DNA of 53,544 nt from Streptomyces sp. SM11 (GTDB lineage: Bacteria; Actinomycetota; Actinomycetes; Streptomycetales; Streptomycetaceae). The translations under genes were made by a program, and so were the position numbers. Of the stretch, positions 43,713-52,261 are shown one piece after another; position 1 is the first letter of the stretch, and every line of letters starts with the position of its first letter. Location: NCBI RefSeq assembly GCF_002910905.1, contig NZ_NEUE01000164.1, positions 1 to 53,544 of the forward strand, in the 5' to 3' direction. The notes beneath the pieces are model-generated. The model worked only from the letters and a program-made list of their open reading frames with translations. It was not told the DNA's origin and made no database searches.

Positions 43713-44144
43713 ATGGGAGTTAGCGCAAGGAGTGCGGAGACGTCATCCATCGACTCGGGGGCCGGTCCGCAGGGCCTGCCGAAGCCGGTCCAGGACGTCA
43801 ACCAGCCGATGTGTCCGTCCCGGCTGGTGCTGGAGCATGTGACGAGCCGCTGGGGCGTTCTCGTCCTGGCGGCCCTGCTGGAGCGTTCTTACCGTTTCAG
43901 CGAGCTGCGCCGCACGATCGGCGGCGTGAGCGAGAAGATGCTGGCCCAGACCCTCCAGACGCTGGAGCGCGACGGCTTCGTCCACCGGGACGCGAAACCG
44001 GTGATCCCGCCCCGGGTGGACTACTCGCTGACGCCGCTCGGTACCGAGGCCGCCGAGCAGGTGTGGGCGCTCGCCCGCTGGACCGAACGCCAGGTGGACG
44101 TGGTGCAGGCGGCACGCGAGGCATACGACGAGGCCCGGGCCTGA
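43713..44144 (+). CDS. HxlR family transcriptional regulator
   Basis: A 143-residue HxlR winged-helix protein: CPSRLVLEHVTSRWGVLVLAALLE, RFSELRRTIGGVSEKMLAQTLQTLERDGFV and RVDYSLTPLGTEA are the family core. Cys34 in NQPMCPSR is at the conserved N-terminal position used for quinone/thiol sensing by YodB-type members. ATG 43713 lies right after the operator, so the message is probably leaderless. It is divergent from, and probably represses, the quinone reductase-like gene. Confidence 0.9.
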   Translation: MGVSARSAETSSIDSGAGPQGLPKPVQDVNQPMCPSRLVLEHVTSRWGVLVLAALLERSYRFSELRRTIGGVSEKMLAQTLQTLERDGFVHRDAKPVIPPRVDYSLTPLGTEAAEQVWALARWTERQVDVVQAAREAYDEARA

Positions 44145-44170
44145 CCCCCGTGGGGGATCCGGCCCGGGCC
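44132..44170 (+). terminator. Terminator including the hxlR-type gene stop codon
   Basis: GGCCCGGGCC (44132-44141) pairs with 44161-44170; inside, CCCCC and GGGGG form a second stem. The TGA stop (44142-44144) lies within the hairpin. Confidence 0.6.
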
Positions 44171-44195
44171 CCGGGCGGTGCGCGTACGGTCCTCG

Positions 44196-44242
44196 CTCGG
44201 CCTCGGCCTCGGCCTCGGCTTTGGCCTCAGCCTCGGCCTCAG
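44196..44242. repeat. Hexanucleotide repeat tract
   Basis: About eight copies of GGCCTC or one-base variants run up to and through the korB stop codon. A likely slippage hot spot with no coding effect beyond the last residues. Confidence 0.6.
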
Positions 44243-45312
44243 CCGATGACCGTCCAGGTGTCGTTGCCCGCGAGGAGCGAGCCGAGGTCGCCCTTGCCGT
44301 CGCGCTCGACGGCGGCGTCCAGCTGGTCCGACATCAGCGTGTCGTAGACGGGCCGTTCGACGCTGCGCAGCACCCCGATGGGGGTGTGGTGCAGGGTGTC
44401 CGCGTCGGCGAGCCGGGACAGGGCGAACGCCGTCGTGGGCGATTCCGCGTGGGCGTCGTGGACGAGGACCTGCGAGCGGTTCTCCTCCGTGATGGCCACG
44501 ACCTTGAGATCACCAGTGGCCGGATCGCGGACGACACCCTTGGGATCCTGGGATCCGAAGAGGATCGGCTGCCCGTGTTCGAGGCGGATGACGGCCTCGG
44601 CGGCCTGTTCCTTGTCCTTGAGGACCTCGAAAGCGCCGTCGTTGAAGATGTTGCAGTTCTGGTAGATCTCCACCAGCGCCGTGCCGGAGTGCTCGGCGGC
44701 CGCGCGCAGCACGCTCGTGAGGTGCTTGCGGTCGGAGTCGACCGTCCGCGCCACGAACGTGGCCTCCGCGCCGATGGCGAGGGACACCGGGTTGAAGGGC
44801 GCGTCGAGCGAACCCATCGGCGTCGACTTGGTGATCTTGCCCAGCTCGGAGGTGGGGCTGTACTGGCCCTTCGTCAGCCCGTAGATCCGGTTGTTGAACA
44901 GGAGGATCTTGAGGTTGACGTTGCGGCGCAGGGCGTGGATGAGGTGGTTGCCGCCGATGGAGAGCGCGTCGCCGTCACCGGTGACCACCCACACCGACAG
45001 GTCGCGGCGGGAGGTGGCGAGCCCGGTCGCGATGGACGGGGCGCGGCCGTGGATGGAGTGCATCCCGTACGTGTTCATGTAGTACGGGAAGCGGGAGGAG
45101 CAGCCGATACCGGAGACGAAGGTGATGTTCTCCTTCGCGAGACCCAGCTCAGGCATGAACCCCTGGACGGCGGCGAGGACCGCGTAGTCGCCGCAGCCGG
45201 GGCACCAGCGCACTTCCTGGTCGGACTTGAAGTCCTTCATGGACTGCTTCGCCTCGGCCTTGGGCACCAGCTGCAGCAGTTCGTTGTGCCGCAGTTCGTC
45301 GGTGTCAGGCAT
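44239..45312 (-). CDS. korB: 2-oxoacid:ferredoxin oxidoreductase, beta subunit
   Basis: The thiamine-diphosphate subunit (357 aa) of a 2-oxoglutarate (or 2-oxoacid) ferredoxin oxidoreductase, which converts a 2-oxoacid plus CoA to acyl-CoA, CO2 and reduced ferredoxin. CPGCGDYAVLAAVQ and GIGCSSRFPYYM supply cluster/TPP-region cysteines, and VVTGDGDALSIGGNHLI followed by LLFNNRIYGLTKGQYSPTS is the TPP/Mg motif. Overlaps korA by 8 bases. An extended C-terminus of about 60 residues follows the core, typical of the actinobacterial KorB. Confidence 0.93.
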   Translation of the reverse strand: MPDTDELRHNELLQLVPKAEAKQSMKDFKSDQEVRWCPGCGDYAVLAAVQGFMPELGLAKENITFVSGIGCSSRFPYYMNTYGMHSIHGRAPSIATGLATSRRDLSVWVVTGDGDALSIGGNHLIHALRRNVNLKILLFNNRIYGLTKGQYSPTSELGKITKSTPMGSLDAPFNPVSLAIGAEATFVARTVDSDRKHLTSVLRAAAEHSGTALVEIYQNCNIFNDGAFEVLKDKEQAAEAVIRLEHGQPILFGSQDPKGVVRDPATGDLKVVAITEENRSQVLVHDAHAESPTTAFALSRLADADTLHHTPIGVLRSVERPVYDTLMSDQLDAAVERDGKGDLGSLLAGNDTWTVIG

Positions 45313-47269
45313 CGATGGCCTCCTTGAGAGCCGTGGCGAGCTGCTCTGCCTTGAACGGCATTCCGTTGACCTGGTTGTAGCTGTGGGCGTCCACCAGATA
45401 CTTGGCCCTCAGCAGCATCGCGAGCTGGCCGAGGTTCATCTCCGGCACGACGACCTTGTCGTAGCGTTTCAGCACCTCGCCGAGATTCTTCGGGAAGGGG
45501 TTGAGGTGGCGCAGATGGGCCTGGGCGATGGGCGCCCCCGCGGCGCGCAGCCGGCGCACGGCGGCGGTGATCGGCCCGTACGTCGACCCCCAGCCGAGCA
45601 CCAGCGTGGCCGCCCCGGCCGGGTCGTCGACCTGGAGGTCGGGAACCTCGATGCCGTCGATCTTCGCCTGGCGCGTCCGGACCATGAAGTCGTGGTTGGC
45701 CGGGTCGTAGGAGATGTTGCCGGTGCCGTCCTGCTTCTCGATCCCGCCGATGCGGTGTTCGAGGCCGGCCGTCCCGGGAATGGCCCAGGGGCGGGCCAGG
45801 GTCTGCGGGTCGCGCTTGTAGGGCCAGAAGACCTCGGTGCCGTCGGCCAGGGTGTGGTTCGGACCGGTGGCGAAGGAGGTCTTCAGATCGGGCAGGGTCG
45901 ACGTCTCCGGGATGCGCCAGGGCTCGGAGCCGTTGGCGAGGTAACCATCGGAGAGCAGGAAGACCGGTGTCCGGTACGTCAGGGCGATCCGGGCCGCGTC
46001 GATCGCGGCGTCGAAGCAGTCGGCCGGAGTCTGCGGGGCCACGATCGGGACCGGGGCCTCGCCGTTGCGCCCGAACATCGCCTGGAGCAGATCGGCCTGC
46101 TCGGTCTTGGTCGGCAGCCCGGTGGACGGTCCACCGCGCTGGATGTCGATGATCAGCAGCGGCAGCTCCAGGGAGACCGCGAGACCGATCGTCTCCGACT
46201 TCAGCGCCACACCCGGCCCGGACGTCGTCGTGATACCCAGCGCTCCGCCGAACGCCGCACCGAGCGCCGCACCGATCCCGGCGATCTCGTCCTCGGCCTG
46301 GAAGGTCCGCACACCGAAGTTCTTGTGCCGCGACAGCTCGTGCAGGATGTCCGAGGCCGGGGTGATCGGATACGACCCCAGGTAGAGCGGCAGGTCCGCG
46401 AGCTGCCCGGCGGCGATCAGGCCGTAGGACAGGGCGAGGTTCCCCGAGATGTTGCGGTAGGTGCCGGTGGGGAAGGCGTGCGACGCCGGGGCGACCTCGT
46501 AGGAGACCGCGAAGTCCTCGGTCGTCTCGCCGAAATTCCACCCGGCCCGGAAGGCGGCCACGTTCGCCTCGGCGATCTGCGGCTTCTTCGCGAACTTCTG
46601 CCGCAGGAACGTCTCCGTTCCCTCGGTCGGCCGGTGGTACATCCACGACAGCAGACCCAGCGCGAACATGTTCTTGGACCGCTCGGCCTCCTTGCGGGGG
46701 AGCCCGAACTCCTTCAGCGCCTCCAGCGTCAGCGTCGTCAGCGGCACCGGATGGACGTTGTAGGCCTCCAGCGAACCGTCCTCCAGCGGACTGGTCGCAT
46801 ACCCCACCTTCGCCATCGGCCGCTTGGTGAACTCGTCGGTGTTCACAATGATTTCCGCGCCACGCGGTACGTCGTCGATGTTCGCCTTCAGCGCGGCGGG
46901 GTTCATCGCGACCAGGACGTTGGGGGCGTCGCCCGGGGTCAGAATGTCATGATCGGCAAAGTGGAGCTGGAAGGAAGAGACTCCCGGCAGGGTGCCTGCG
47001 GGGGCCCGGATCTCGGCCGGGAAGTTCGGCAGGGTGGAGAGATCGTTGCCGAAGGAAGCGGTCTCCGAGGTGAACCGGTCACCCGTGAGCTGCATGCCGT
47101 CACCCGAGTCGCCCGCGAAACGGATGATCACTCGGTCCAGGCGACGGACCTCCTTCCCGTCGCCGCCCGTGGTTCCCGTCGTACCTGACAGGGGGGCTCG
47201 CTGACCCCCGAGGGCGGCGTCATTGGCCTCATCGGCCTTCTCTGCCGCGCTACTGACCTGGCTCGTCAC
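45305..47269 (-). CDS. korA: 2-oxoacid:ferredoxin oxidoreductase, fused gamma-alpha subunit
   Basis: A 654-residue fusion: gamma domain (about residues 40-230, beginning RVIIRFAGDSGDGMQLTGDRF) and alpha domain (about 240-654, with YPITPASDILHELS and GVRTFQAEDEIAGIGAALGA). It partners KorB. This oxygen-tolerant two-subunit form can replace 2-oxoglutarate dehydrogenase in actinobacteria. GTG 47269 is chosen because GGGAGG lies 9 bases upstream; the frame opens earlier at 47335. No ferredoxin gene is adjacent. Expression starts from the intergenic region at 47270-47697. Confidence 0.93.
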   Translation of the reverse strand: MTSQVSSAAEKADEANDAALGGQRAPLSGTTGTTGGDGKEVRRLDRVIIRFAGDSGDGMQLTGDRFTSETASFGNDLSTLPNFPAEIRAPAGTLPGVSSFQLHFADHDILTPGDAPNVLVAMNPAALKANIDDVPRGAEIIVNTDEFTKRPMAKVGYATSPLEDGSLEAYNVHPVPLTTLTLEALKEFGLPRKEAERSKNMFALGLLSWMYHRPTEGTETFLRQKFAKKPQIAEANVAAFRAGWNFGETTEDFAVSYEVAPASHAFPTGTYRNISGNLALSYGLIAAGQLADLPLYLGSYPITPASDILHELSRHKNFGVRTFQAEDEIAGIGAALGAAFGGALGITTTSGPGVALKSETIGLAVSLELPLLIIDIQRGGPSTGLPTKTEQADLLQAMFGRNGEAPVPIVAPQTPADCFDAAIDAARIALTYRTPVFLLSDGYLANGSEPWRIPETSTLPDLKTSFATGPNHTLADGTEVFWPYKRDPQTLARPWAIPGTAGLEHRIGGIEKQDGTGNISYDPANHDFMVRTRQAKIDGIEVPDLQVDDPAGAATLVLGWGSTYGPITAAVRRLRAAGAPIAQAHLRHLNPFPKNLGEVLKRYDKVVVPEMNLGQLAMLLRAKYLVDAHSYNQVNGMPFKAEQLATALKEAIDA

Positions 47270-47697
47270 TGAACTGGACCTCCCTTGGGGCGGCGGTTCG
47301 GAATCGTCCGGCCAGCCGGCGACCCCAGAGGCCACCTTACGTCTGCGTAGGTGGCCTTCCAGGGACCGATCATATGGTGGACGCTGTTTTGAGACAGCTA
47401 TTGGTAAGGTTTGTCACCTTTTGCAAGCCCCCCGATCGTGGGGTGGACGCGACTGCACCCTGGGTCTTTGGTCCTAGGCCCCCTTGGCTTCCCTTTGTTC
47501 CTCTCCTGGTCCTCCTGGTCCTCCTGTGGCTCTCTTCCTCGATCAGAGGTGCCCGTCCGGCGCCCGTCGGACACTCCCGGGTCCGCGCAATGCCCCCGGA
47601 GCGCTCCCGGAGCGCTTTCGGAGTGTGGCCACCGGGGCTCGCCCGGAGCCCGCGCCCCGCCTCCGGCTCCTCAGATACTTGACGCCGTGTCAGATCG
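47270..47697 (-). promoter_or_regulatory. 428-bp intergenic region, korAB promoter
   Basis: On the minus strand a TTGCAA (-35) and CAATAG (-10) pair with a 17-base spacer lies around 47402-47430. The spacer contains the inverted repeat AAGGT/ACCTT (47406-47420). A second inverted repeat, GCTGT/ACAGC (47383-47398), lies just downstream of the expected transcript start. The right half (47480-47660) has no clear gene: it holds a pyrimidine-rich TCCTCCTGG repeat and an 11-bp tandem CCCGGAGCGCT (47595-47616). Confidence 0.45.
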
Positions 47698-48378
47698 TTA
47701 GGAATTCAGGTAGGTCAGCACGGCGAGGACGCGCCGGTGGTCCCCGTCGCTGGGCGAGAGACCCAGCTTCAGGAAGATGTTGCTGACGTGCTTCTCGACC
47801 GCTCCGTCGCTCACCACGAGCTGCCGGGCGACGGCAGAGTTCGTCCGGCCCTCGGCCATCAGGCCGAGGACCTCCCGCTCGCGTGGGGTCAGCCTGGCCA
47901 GCACGTCCTGCTTCCGGCTGCGGCCCAGCAGCTGCGCCACCACTTCCGGGTCCAGCGCCGTCCCTCCCTGCGCCACCCGGACGACGGCGTCCACGAACTC
48001 GCGGACCTCGGCCACCCGGTCCTTCAGCAGATACCCCACCCCGCGGCTGCTGCCCGCCAGCAGCTCGGTGGCGTACTGCTCCTCCACGTATTGGGAGAGG
48101 ACCAGCACCCCGATGTCCGGGTAGTCCTTCCGCAGCCGCACCGCCGCGCGCACTCCCTCGTCGGTGTGCGTCGGCGGCATCCGCACATCGGCGACCACCA
48201 CATCGGGAAGCGCCTGCCGGCCGTCGAGCTCCGCCACGGTCTTGAGCAGCGCCTCCGCGTCCCCGACCCCCGCGACCACGTCGTGCCCGAGATCGGTGAG
48301 CAGACGGGTGAGCCCCTCCCGGAGCAGGACCGAATCCTCGGCGATGACCACGCGCACCCTGTTCTCCACGTTCTCCAC
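47698..48378 (-). CDS. NarL/LuxR-type response regulator
   Basis: A 226-residue two-component regulator. Receiver domain with [14 protein letters not shown] (acidic pocket), phosphorylation site Asp64 in [10 protein letters not shown], and the Lys in GYLLKDRV. The C-terminal LuxR HTH reads [42 protein letters not shown] 48378 is preferred (GGGGGA about 8 bases upstream); GTG 48369 is also possible because the first codons are duplicated (VENVENR). It is next to two histidine kinases on the same strand, and either or both may be its partner. Confidence 0.92.
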   Translation of the reverse strand: MENVENRVRVVIAEDSVLLREGLTRLLTDLGHDVVAGVGDAEALLKTVAELDGRQALPDVVVADVRMPPTHTDEGVRAAVRLRKDYPDIGVLVLSQYVEEQYATELLAGSSRGVGYLLKDRVAEVREFVDAVVRVAQGGTALDPEVVAQLLGRSRKQDVLARLTPREREVLGLMAEGRTNSAVARQLVVSDGAVEKHVSNIFLKLGLSPSDGDHRRVLAVLTYLNS

Positions 48379-48779
48379 GACTGCGAGTCCCCCACTGTTC
48401 CGAATATGCCGCGTTCCCCGCGACCCCGCACGCACCACGCCCGGCCACCGCGCACCGCGCCCCGACCGCTCAAGCATCCCAGGCCCCGGACACGGATGGG
48501 GGACCTGTGGATAACCCGCGCGGACCGGGCGTAGAGCCGTGCGAGGACCCGAGGACCCGAGGCCCCCGCCGCTCGCCCCGGACTCACGGCCGTACGCCCT
48601 GGACGCTCACGGCTGCATGCCCCCCGGGGGCCCCGGATGCGCACGCCCGTACACCCCATTGCCGGACCGAGGGGGCCGGGCGACGGGGCGTACGTACGCG
48701 GAGGGGGAGAAGGGGCCGAAGAGGAAAGAGGGCGAGGGCGAGGGGGGAGGGGGAGGAGTGGGGCGGAGGCGCGTTCCGG
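48379..48779. other. 401-bp gap between response regulator and first kinase
   Basis: No gene recognised. It contains one perfect DnaA-box-like TGTGGATAA (48506-48514), probably chance, and a G-rich purine tract at about 48700-48769, with many GGGG runs, directly downstream of the kinase stop. Confidence 0.5.
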
Positions 48780-50141
48780 TCAGCCGCGCCAGGGCAGCTC
48801 GGCCGTGACCGTGGTCGGGCCACCGGCCGGGGAGTCGACCACAAGGACCCCGTCCACGGCGTCCAGCCGCTCCGTCAACCCGGCCAGGCCGCCGCCCGAG
48901 GCCGACGACGCACCGCCCCGGCCGTTGTCCGTGACCTGGAGCATCAGCCGGTCGGCCGCCCGCCACACGTCGACCGTGGCCCGGGTCGCCCGGGCGTGCT
49001 TGCTGACGTTCTGGAGCAGCTCCGAGACGGTGAAGTACGCCATGCCCTCGATCGCCTGCGCGGGCCGCGAGTCCAGGTCCACCTCGACCGTCACGGGCAC
49101 GGTGCAGCGGGAGGCGATGGCGGAGAGCGCGGCGTCCAGGCCCCGGTCGGTGAGGACGGCGGGGTGGATCCCGCGGGCCAGGTCGCGCAGCTCCTGGAGG
49201 GCGACCTTGATCTCGCCGTGTGCCTCGTCGACCATGCGGGCCGCGGCTTCGGGGTCGTCGGTGAGCTTCTCCTTGGCGAGGCCGAGCCCCATGGCGAGGG
49301 CGACCAGGCGGGCCTGTGCGCCGTCGTGCAGGTCGCGCTCGATCCGGCGAAGGTCGGCGGCGGCGGTGTCCACGACCACGCCCCGGTCCGACTCCAGCTC
49401 GGAGACCCGGGTGGCCAGCCGGGACGGGCCCAGCAGACCGGTGACCATCAGCCGGTCCACCGTCAGTAGACCCCGCACGATCCACGGCGCCGCCATCACC
49501 AGCACCAGGCCTATGGCCCCGGTCACCGCCAGCTCGGCGGGCGAGTCCAGATACTCCTGGTGGGTCCTGTCCCCGTACAGCTGGAGGCCGTCCTGCCCAC
49601 CGAACACCGGGAAGAGCCAGAACCACAGCGGGTACGTCAGCGCCGCCAGGCCGTACGTCCAGAACGAGATCGCGACGACGAACGTGAACGTCGCCCACGG
49701 GAAGTGCAGCAGTGTGTACAGCAGATGCCGCCAGGACACCCCGCTCTTGAGGACCGCGCCCATCCAGGACATCGGGCCGCCGGTCTCTCCCCGCACCCGC
49801 TCCGGATCCGCCACCTCCACCCGCAGCAGCCCGCGCGCCCGGTGCCGCTCCAGCGCGCCGAAGCCCCGGAAGACGGCGAGACCGACCGCGAGGACCGGTA
49901 TCCCGATGAAGGTGACCAGCAGACCCGCGCTCATCGAGGTCATGGTGACCGCGAAGACGAACGCCACCGTGCTGAGCGGGAAGCTCAGCAGCGCGTAGAG
50001 GAGCTCGCGCCAGGTACGGGCCTCCAGGGGCGCTCGCAGCGGCGCCGGGAGGAAGTGCTTCGCCGGGGTCCTCGCCCCGAAGCCGGGGCCGGAACCCTGA
50101 TGTTCCCGGTCCCGCGTGTCCGGTCCGTATGCCGTGGCCAT
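48780..50141 (-). CDS. Sensor histidine kinase (NarX/DesK type), copy 1
   Basis: A 453-residue membrane kinase. N-terminal sensor domain with four hydrophobic segments (TVAFVFAVTM, GIPVLAVGLAV, TFTFVVAISF, TGAIGLVLVM areas), then a HisKA_3 dimerisation domain with His272 in IERDLHDGAQARLVAL, N-box ELLQNVSKHA, and G box VTDNGRGG. ATG 50141. It is a tandem paralogue of the kinase at 50414, with a nearly identical 301-bp segment covering the phosphotransfer region. Likely partner of the adjacent response regulator. Confidence 0.92.
   Translation of the reverse strand: MATAYGPDTRDREHQGSGPGFGARTPAKHFLPAPLRAPLEARTWRELLYALLSFPLSTVAFVFAVTMTSMSAGLLVTFIGIPVLAVGLAVFRGFGALERHRARGLLRVEVADPERVRGETGGPMSWMGAVLKSGVSWRHLLYTLLHFPWATFTFVVAISFWTYGLAALTYPLWFWLFPVFGGQDGLQLYGDRTHQEYLDSPAELAVTGAIGLVLVMAAPWIVRGLLTVDRLMVTGLLGPSRLATRVSELESDRGVVVDTAAADLRRIERDLHDGAQARLVALAMGLGLAKEKLTDDPEAAARMVDEAHGEIKVALQELRDLARGIHPAVLTDRGLDAALSAIASRCTVPVTVEVDLDSRPAQAIEGMAYFTVSELLQNVSKHARATRATVDVWRAADRLMLQVTDNGRGGASSASGGGLAGLTERLDAVDGVLVVDSPAGGPTTVTAELPWRG
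49102..49402. repeat. 301-bp direct repeat, copy in kinase 1
   Basis: Identical to 50748-51048 except at 49380 (G here, A in the other copy), while flanking kinase sequence is clearly diverged. It covers the HisKA_3 region. Confidence 0.95.
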
Positions 50142-50413
50142 GAGTCCCCGTCCGTCTCTGTCTCAGTCTCTCAGTGGGCTGTGCGTGGGGTGTGCGCCGC
50201 CATGACGCGGAGGCGGCCCGTCACCACGGACCGTTCTCCCTCAAGGGTGCTGGCCGACGGCTTTCCGCACCATGAGGACCCTCTCCGTATTCGACCGGGG
50301 GTTTTCCCCACCTCACCCGGGGGCGGCCGGGCAGGCCGGGCCGAGGCCCCACCCGGGGGCGGCCCGGGGCGTCCGGGGCCACCTCCGGGGCCCGCGGACA
50401 GCAGGGCAGCCGG

Positions 50414-51583
50414 TCAGGCCGCAGCCCGGTCGCGCCAGGGCAGCTCGGCGGTGACGGTCGTCGGCCCGCCTTCCGGCGAGTCCAGGACGAACACCCCGTC
50501 GACCGCGTCGAGCCGTTCGGTGAGCCCAGCCAGCCCCGTACCACCGTCCATCCGGGCCCCGCCCCCGCCGTCGTCCGTGACCTGGAGCATCAGCCGGTCG
50601 CCCGAACGCCACACGTCGACGGAGGCCGACCCCGCTCCGCTGTGCTTGCTGACGTTCTGGAGCAGCTCCGAGACGGTGAAGTACGCGATGCCCTCGATCG
50701 CCTCCGCAGGACGCCCCCGAAGCCCCACCGACACCTTGACCGGAACCGTGCAGCGGGAGGCGATGGCGGAGAGCGCGGCGTCCAGGCCCCGGTCGGTGAG
50801 GACGGCGGGGTGGATCCCGCGGGCCAGGTCGCGCAGCTCCTGGAGGGCGACCTTGATCTCGCCGTGTGCCTCGTCGACCATGCGGGCCGCGGCTTCGGGG
50901 TCGTCGGTGAGCTTCTCCTTGGCGAGGCCGAGCCCCATGGCGAGGGCGACCAGGCGGGCCTGTGCGCCGTCGTGCAGGTCGCGCTCGATCCGGCGAAGGT
51001 CGGCGGCGGCGGTGTCCACGACCACACCCCGGTCCGACTCCAGCTCGGCGATGCGCCGCTCCAGCTCGTCCGAGGGCGACAGCAGCCCGCGCGCCATCGC
51101 CCGGTCAACCGCCGTCAGCCCCCGCGTGATGAACGGCAGCACCGGCCACAGGACGAACAGGCTCACCAGAGTCACCGCGAACGTCAGCACCCCCCACGGC
51201 AGTCGGATGAACCCGTACAGCAACGCCCGCCAGCCCACCGGGTCCCTCAGCCCCGCCCAGAGCCGGACGAAGAACCCCTGGCCCCGGTGGCCGCGCGCCA
51301 GCGGACTCGGCTCCTCGACCCGTGCACCGAGCATCCCCCGCGCCCGCCGCCGCTCCAGCCGGCCCAGCAGCCGGGAGCCCTGGAGCCCGCCGACCAGCAG
51401 CGGCAGACCGATCACCGTGACGGAGAGCCCGGCGCCGACGGCGACCACAAGGACCGTGTAGACGAACCCGACGACGGCCAACGGCAGATTGGCGAGGAGA
51501 TACGCGACCTCCCGCCAGGTCCACCGGTCGAGGGCGAAGCGGGCGGGCGGCAGCCGGTCTGGGTCCGGCACGGATGGGCTCAT
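50414..51583 (-). CDS. Sensor histidine kinase (NarX/DesK type), copy 2
   Basis: A 389-residue paralogue of the kinase at 48780. Four hydrophobic N-terminal segments (VVGFVYTVLVVAVGAG, VIGLPLLVGG and VLTFAVTLVSLFV areas), phosphorylated His204 in RDLHDGAQARLV, N-box ELLQNVSKHSG, and G box VTDDGGGG. ATG 51583 has GGGGG 7 bases upstream; ATG 51589 is the alternative. The sensor domain is shorter than in copy 1 (no GGQDG loop between helices 3 and 4), so the signals may differ while the phosphotransfer domain is kept the same. Confidence 0.92.
   Translation of the reverse strand: MSPSVPDPDRLPPARFALDRWTWREVAYLLANLPLAVVGFVYTVLVVAVGAGLSVTVIGLPLLVGGLQGSRLLGRLERRRARGMLGARVEEPSPLARGHRGQGFFVRLWAGLRDPVGWRALLYGFIRLPWGVLTFAVTLVSLFVLWPVLPFITRGLTAVDRAMARGLLSPSDELERRIAELESDRGVVVDTAAADLRRIERDLHDGAQARLVALAMGLGLAKEKLTDDPEAAARMVDEAHGEIKVALQELRDLARGIHPAVLTDRGLDAALSAIASRCTVPVKVSVGLRGRPAEAIEGIAYFTVSELLQNVSKHSGAGSASVDVWRSGDRLMLQVTDDGGGGARMDGGTGLAGLTERLDAVDGVFVLDSPEGGPTTVTAELPWRDRAAA
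50748..51048. repeat. 301-bp direct repeat, copy in kinase 2
   Basis: Partner of 49102-49402, same orientation, with a centre-to-centre distance of 1646 bases and one mismatch. Recombination between copies would fuse the two kinases. Confidence 0.95.
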
Positions 51584-51681
51584 GGTCATACCCCCAGCCT
51601 GCCGGGCCGCCCCCGCGCACACCATGGGGCTCATGGGTGGGGTGAAGTAGGGATAACCCCACCCGATGCCCGACGCGGCTG

Positions 51682-51710
51682 CTTACACCCCGTTTAACAG
51701 GCCCTAGACT
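51682..51710 (+). promoter_or_regulatory. Promoter of the second nuo operon
   Basis: CTTACA (51682-51687), 17-base spacer, TAGACT (51705-51710): a good housekeeping-type promoter. Transcription would start near 51717, giving a leader of about 56 bases to the GTG at 51773, with GAAGGAG at 51754-51760. Confidence 0.65.
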
Positions 51711-51772
51711 CCCGTGCGTACAGAATCAGGTACGCGGGACAGATACGGACAACGAAGGAGCAAGGGGCGGAC

Positions 51773-52261
51773 GTGGCCGACGTGACCGGCGTGACCGGCG
51801 CTACGGACGTGACCGGCGCGGCAGGCGTGGCGGACGCGGCAGGAATGACCGGAGTGTCTGGCGGTCCGGTGGGCGGACCCACCGCACTCGCCTCGGAGTA
51901 CTTCCAGAGCTACTCGGTCATCGGCCTGCTCGCCCTGGTCGGCGTCCTGTTCGTCGCCGTGGCCTTCGGAGGCGGGCGACTGCTGCGCCCCGTCGTCCCC
52001 ACCCCGGAGAAGCTCCTCACCTACGAATGCGGCGTCGACCCGGTCGGCGAGGGCTGGGCGCACACCCAGGTCCGCTACTACGTCTACGCGTTCCTCTACG
52101 TGATCTTCGCGGTCGACTCCATCTTCCTGTTCCCGTGGGCCACGGTGTTCGCGGCGCCCGGATACGGGGCGACGACCCTGGTCGAAATGTTCATCTTCCT
52201 CGGCTTCCTGGCCGTGGGACTGCTCTACGCATGGAAGAAGGGCGTCCTCGCATGGGCCTGA
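51773..52261 (+). CDS. nuoA: NADH-quinone oxidoreductase subunit A (second operon)
   Basis: NuoA (162 aa), a three-helix subunit at the junction of the arms. [15 protein letters not shown] is the conserved loop with the key Cys, and [20 protein letters not shown] the second helix. The N-terminus has about 24 extra residues of low-complexity Val/Thr/Gly/Ala encoded by repeats; ATG 51845 is an in-frame alternative start that would remove most of it. First gene of a new unit, with its stop overlapping nuoB by 10 bases. Confidence 0.93.
   Translation: MADVTGVTGATDVTGAAGVADAAGMTGVSGGPVGGPTALASEYFQSYSVIGLLALVGVLFVAVAFGGGRLLRPVVPTPEKLLTYECGVDPVGEGWAHTQVRYYVYAFLYVIFAVDSIFLFPWATVFAAPGYGATTLVEMFIFLGFLAVGLLYAWKKGVLAWA

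Noticed and set aside
48506..48514. DnaA box TGTGGATAA
   Set aside because: A single box, with no cluster and no dnaA/dnaN context; expected by chance in 53 kb. Not an origin.
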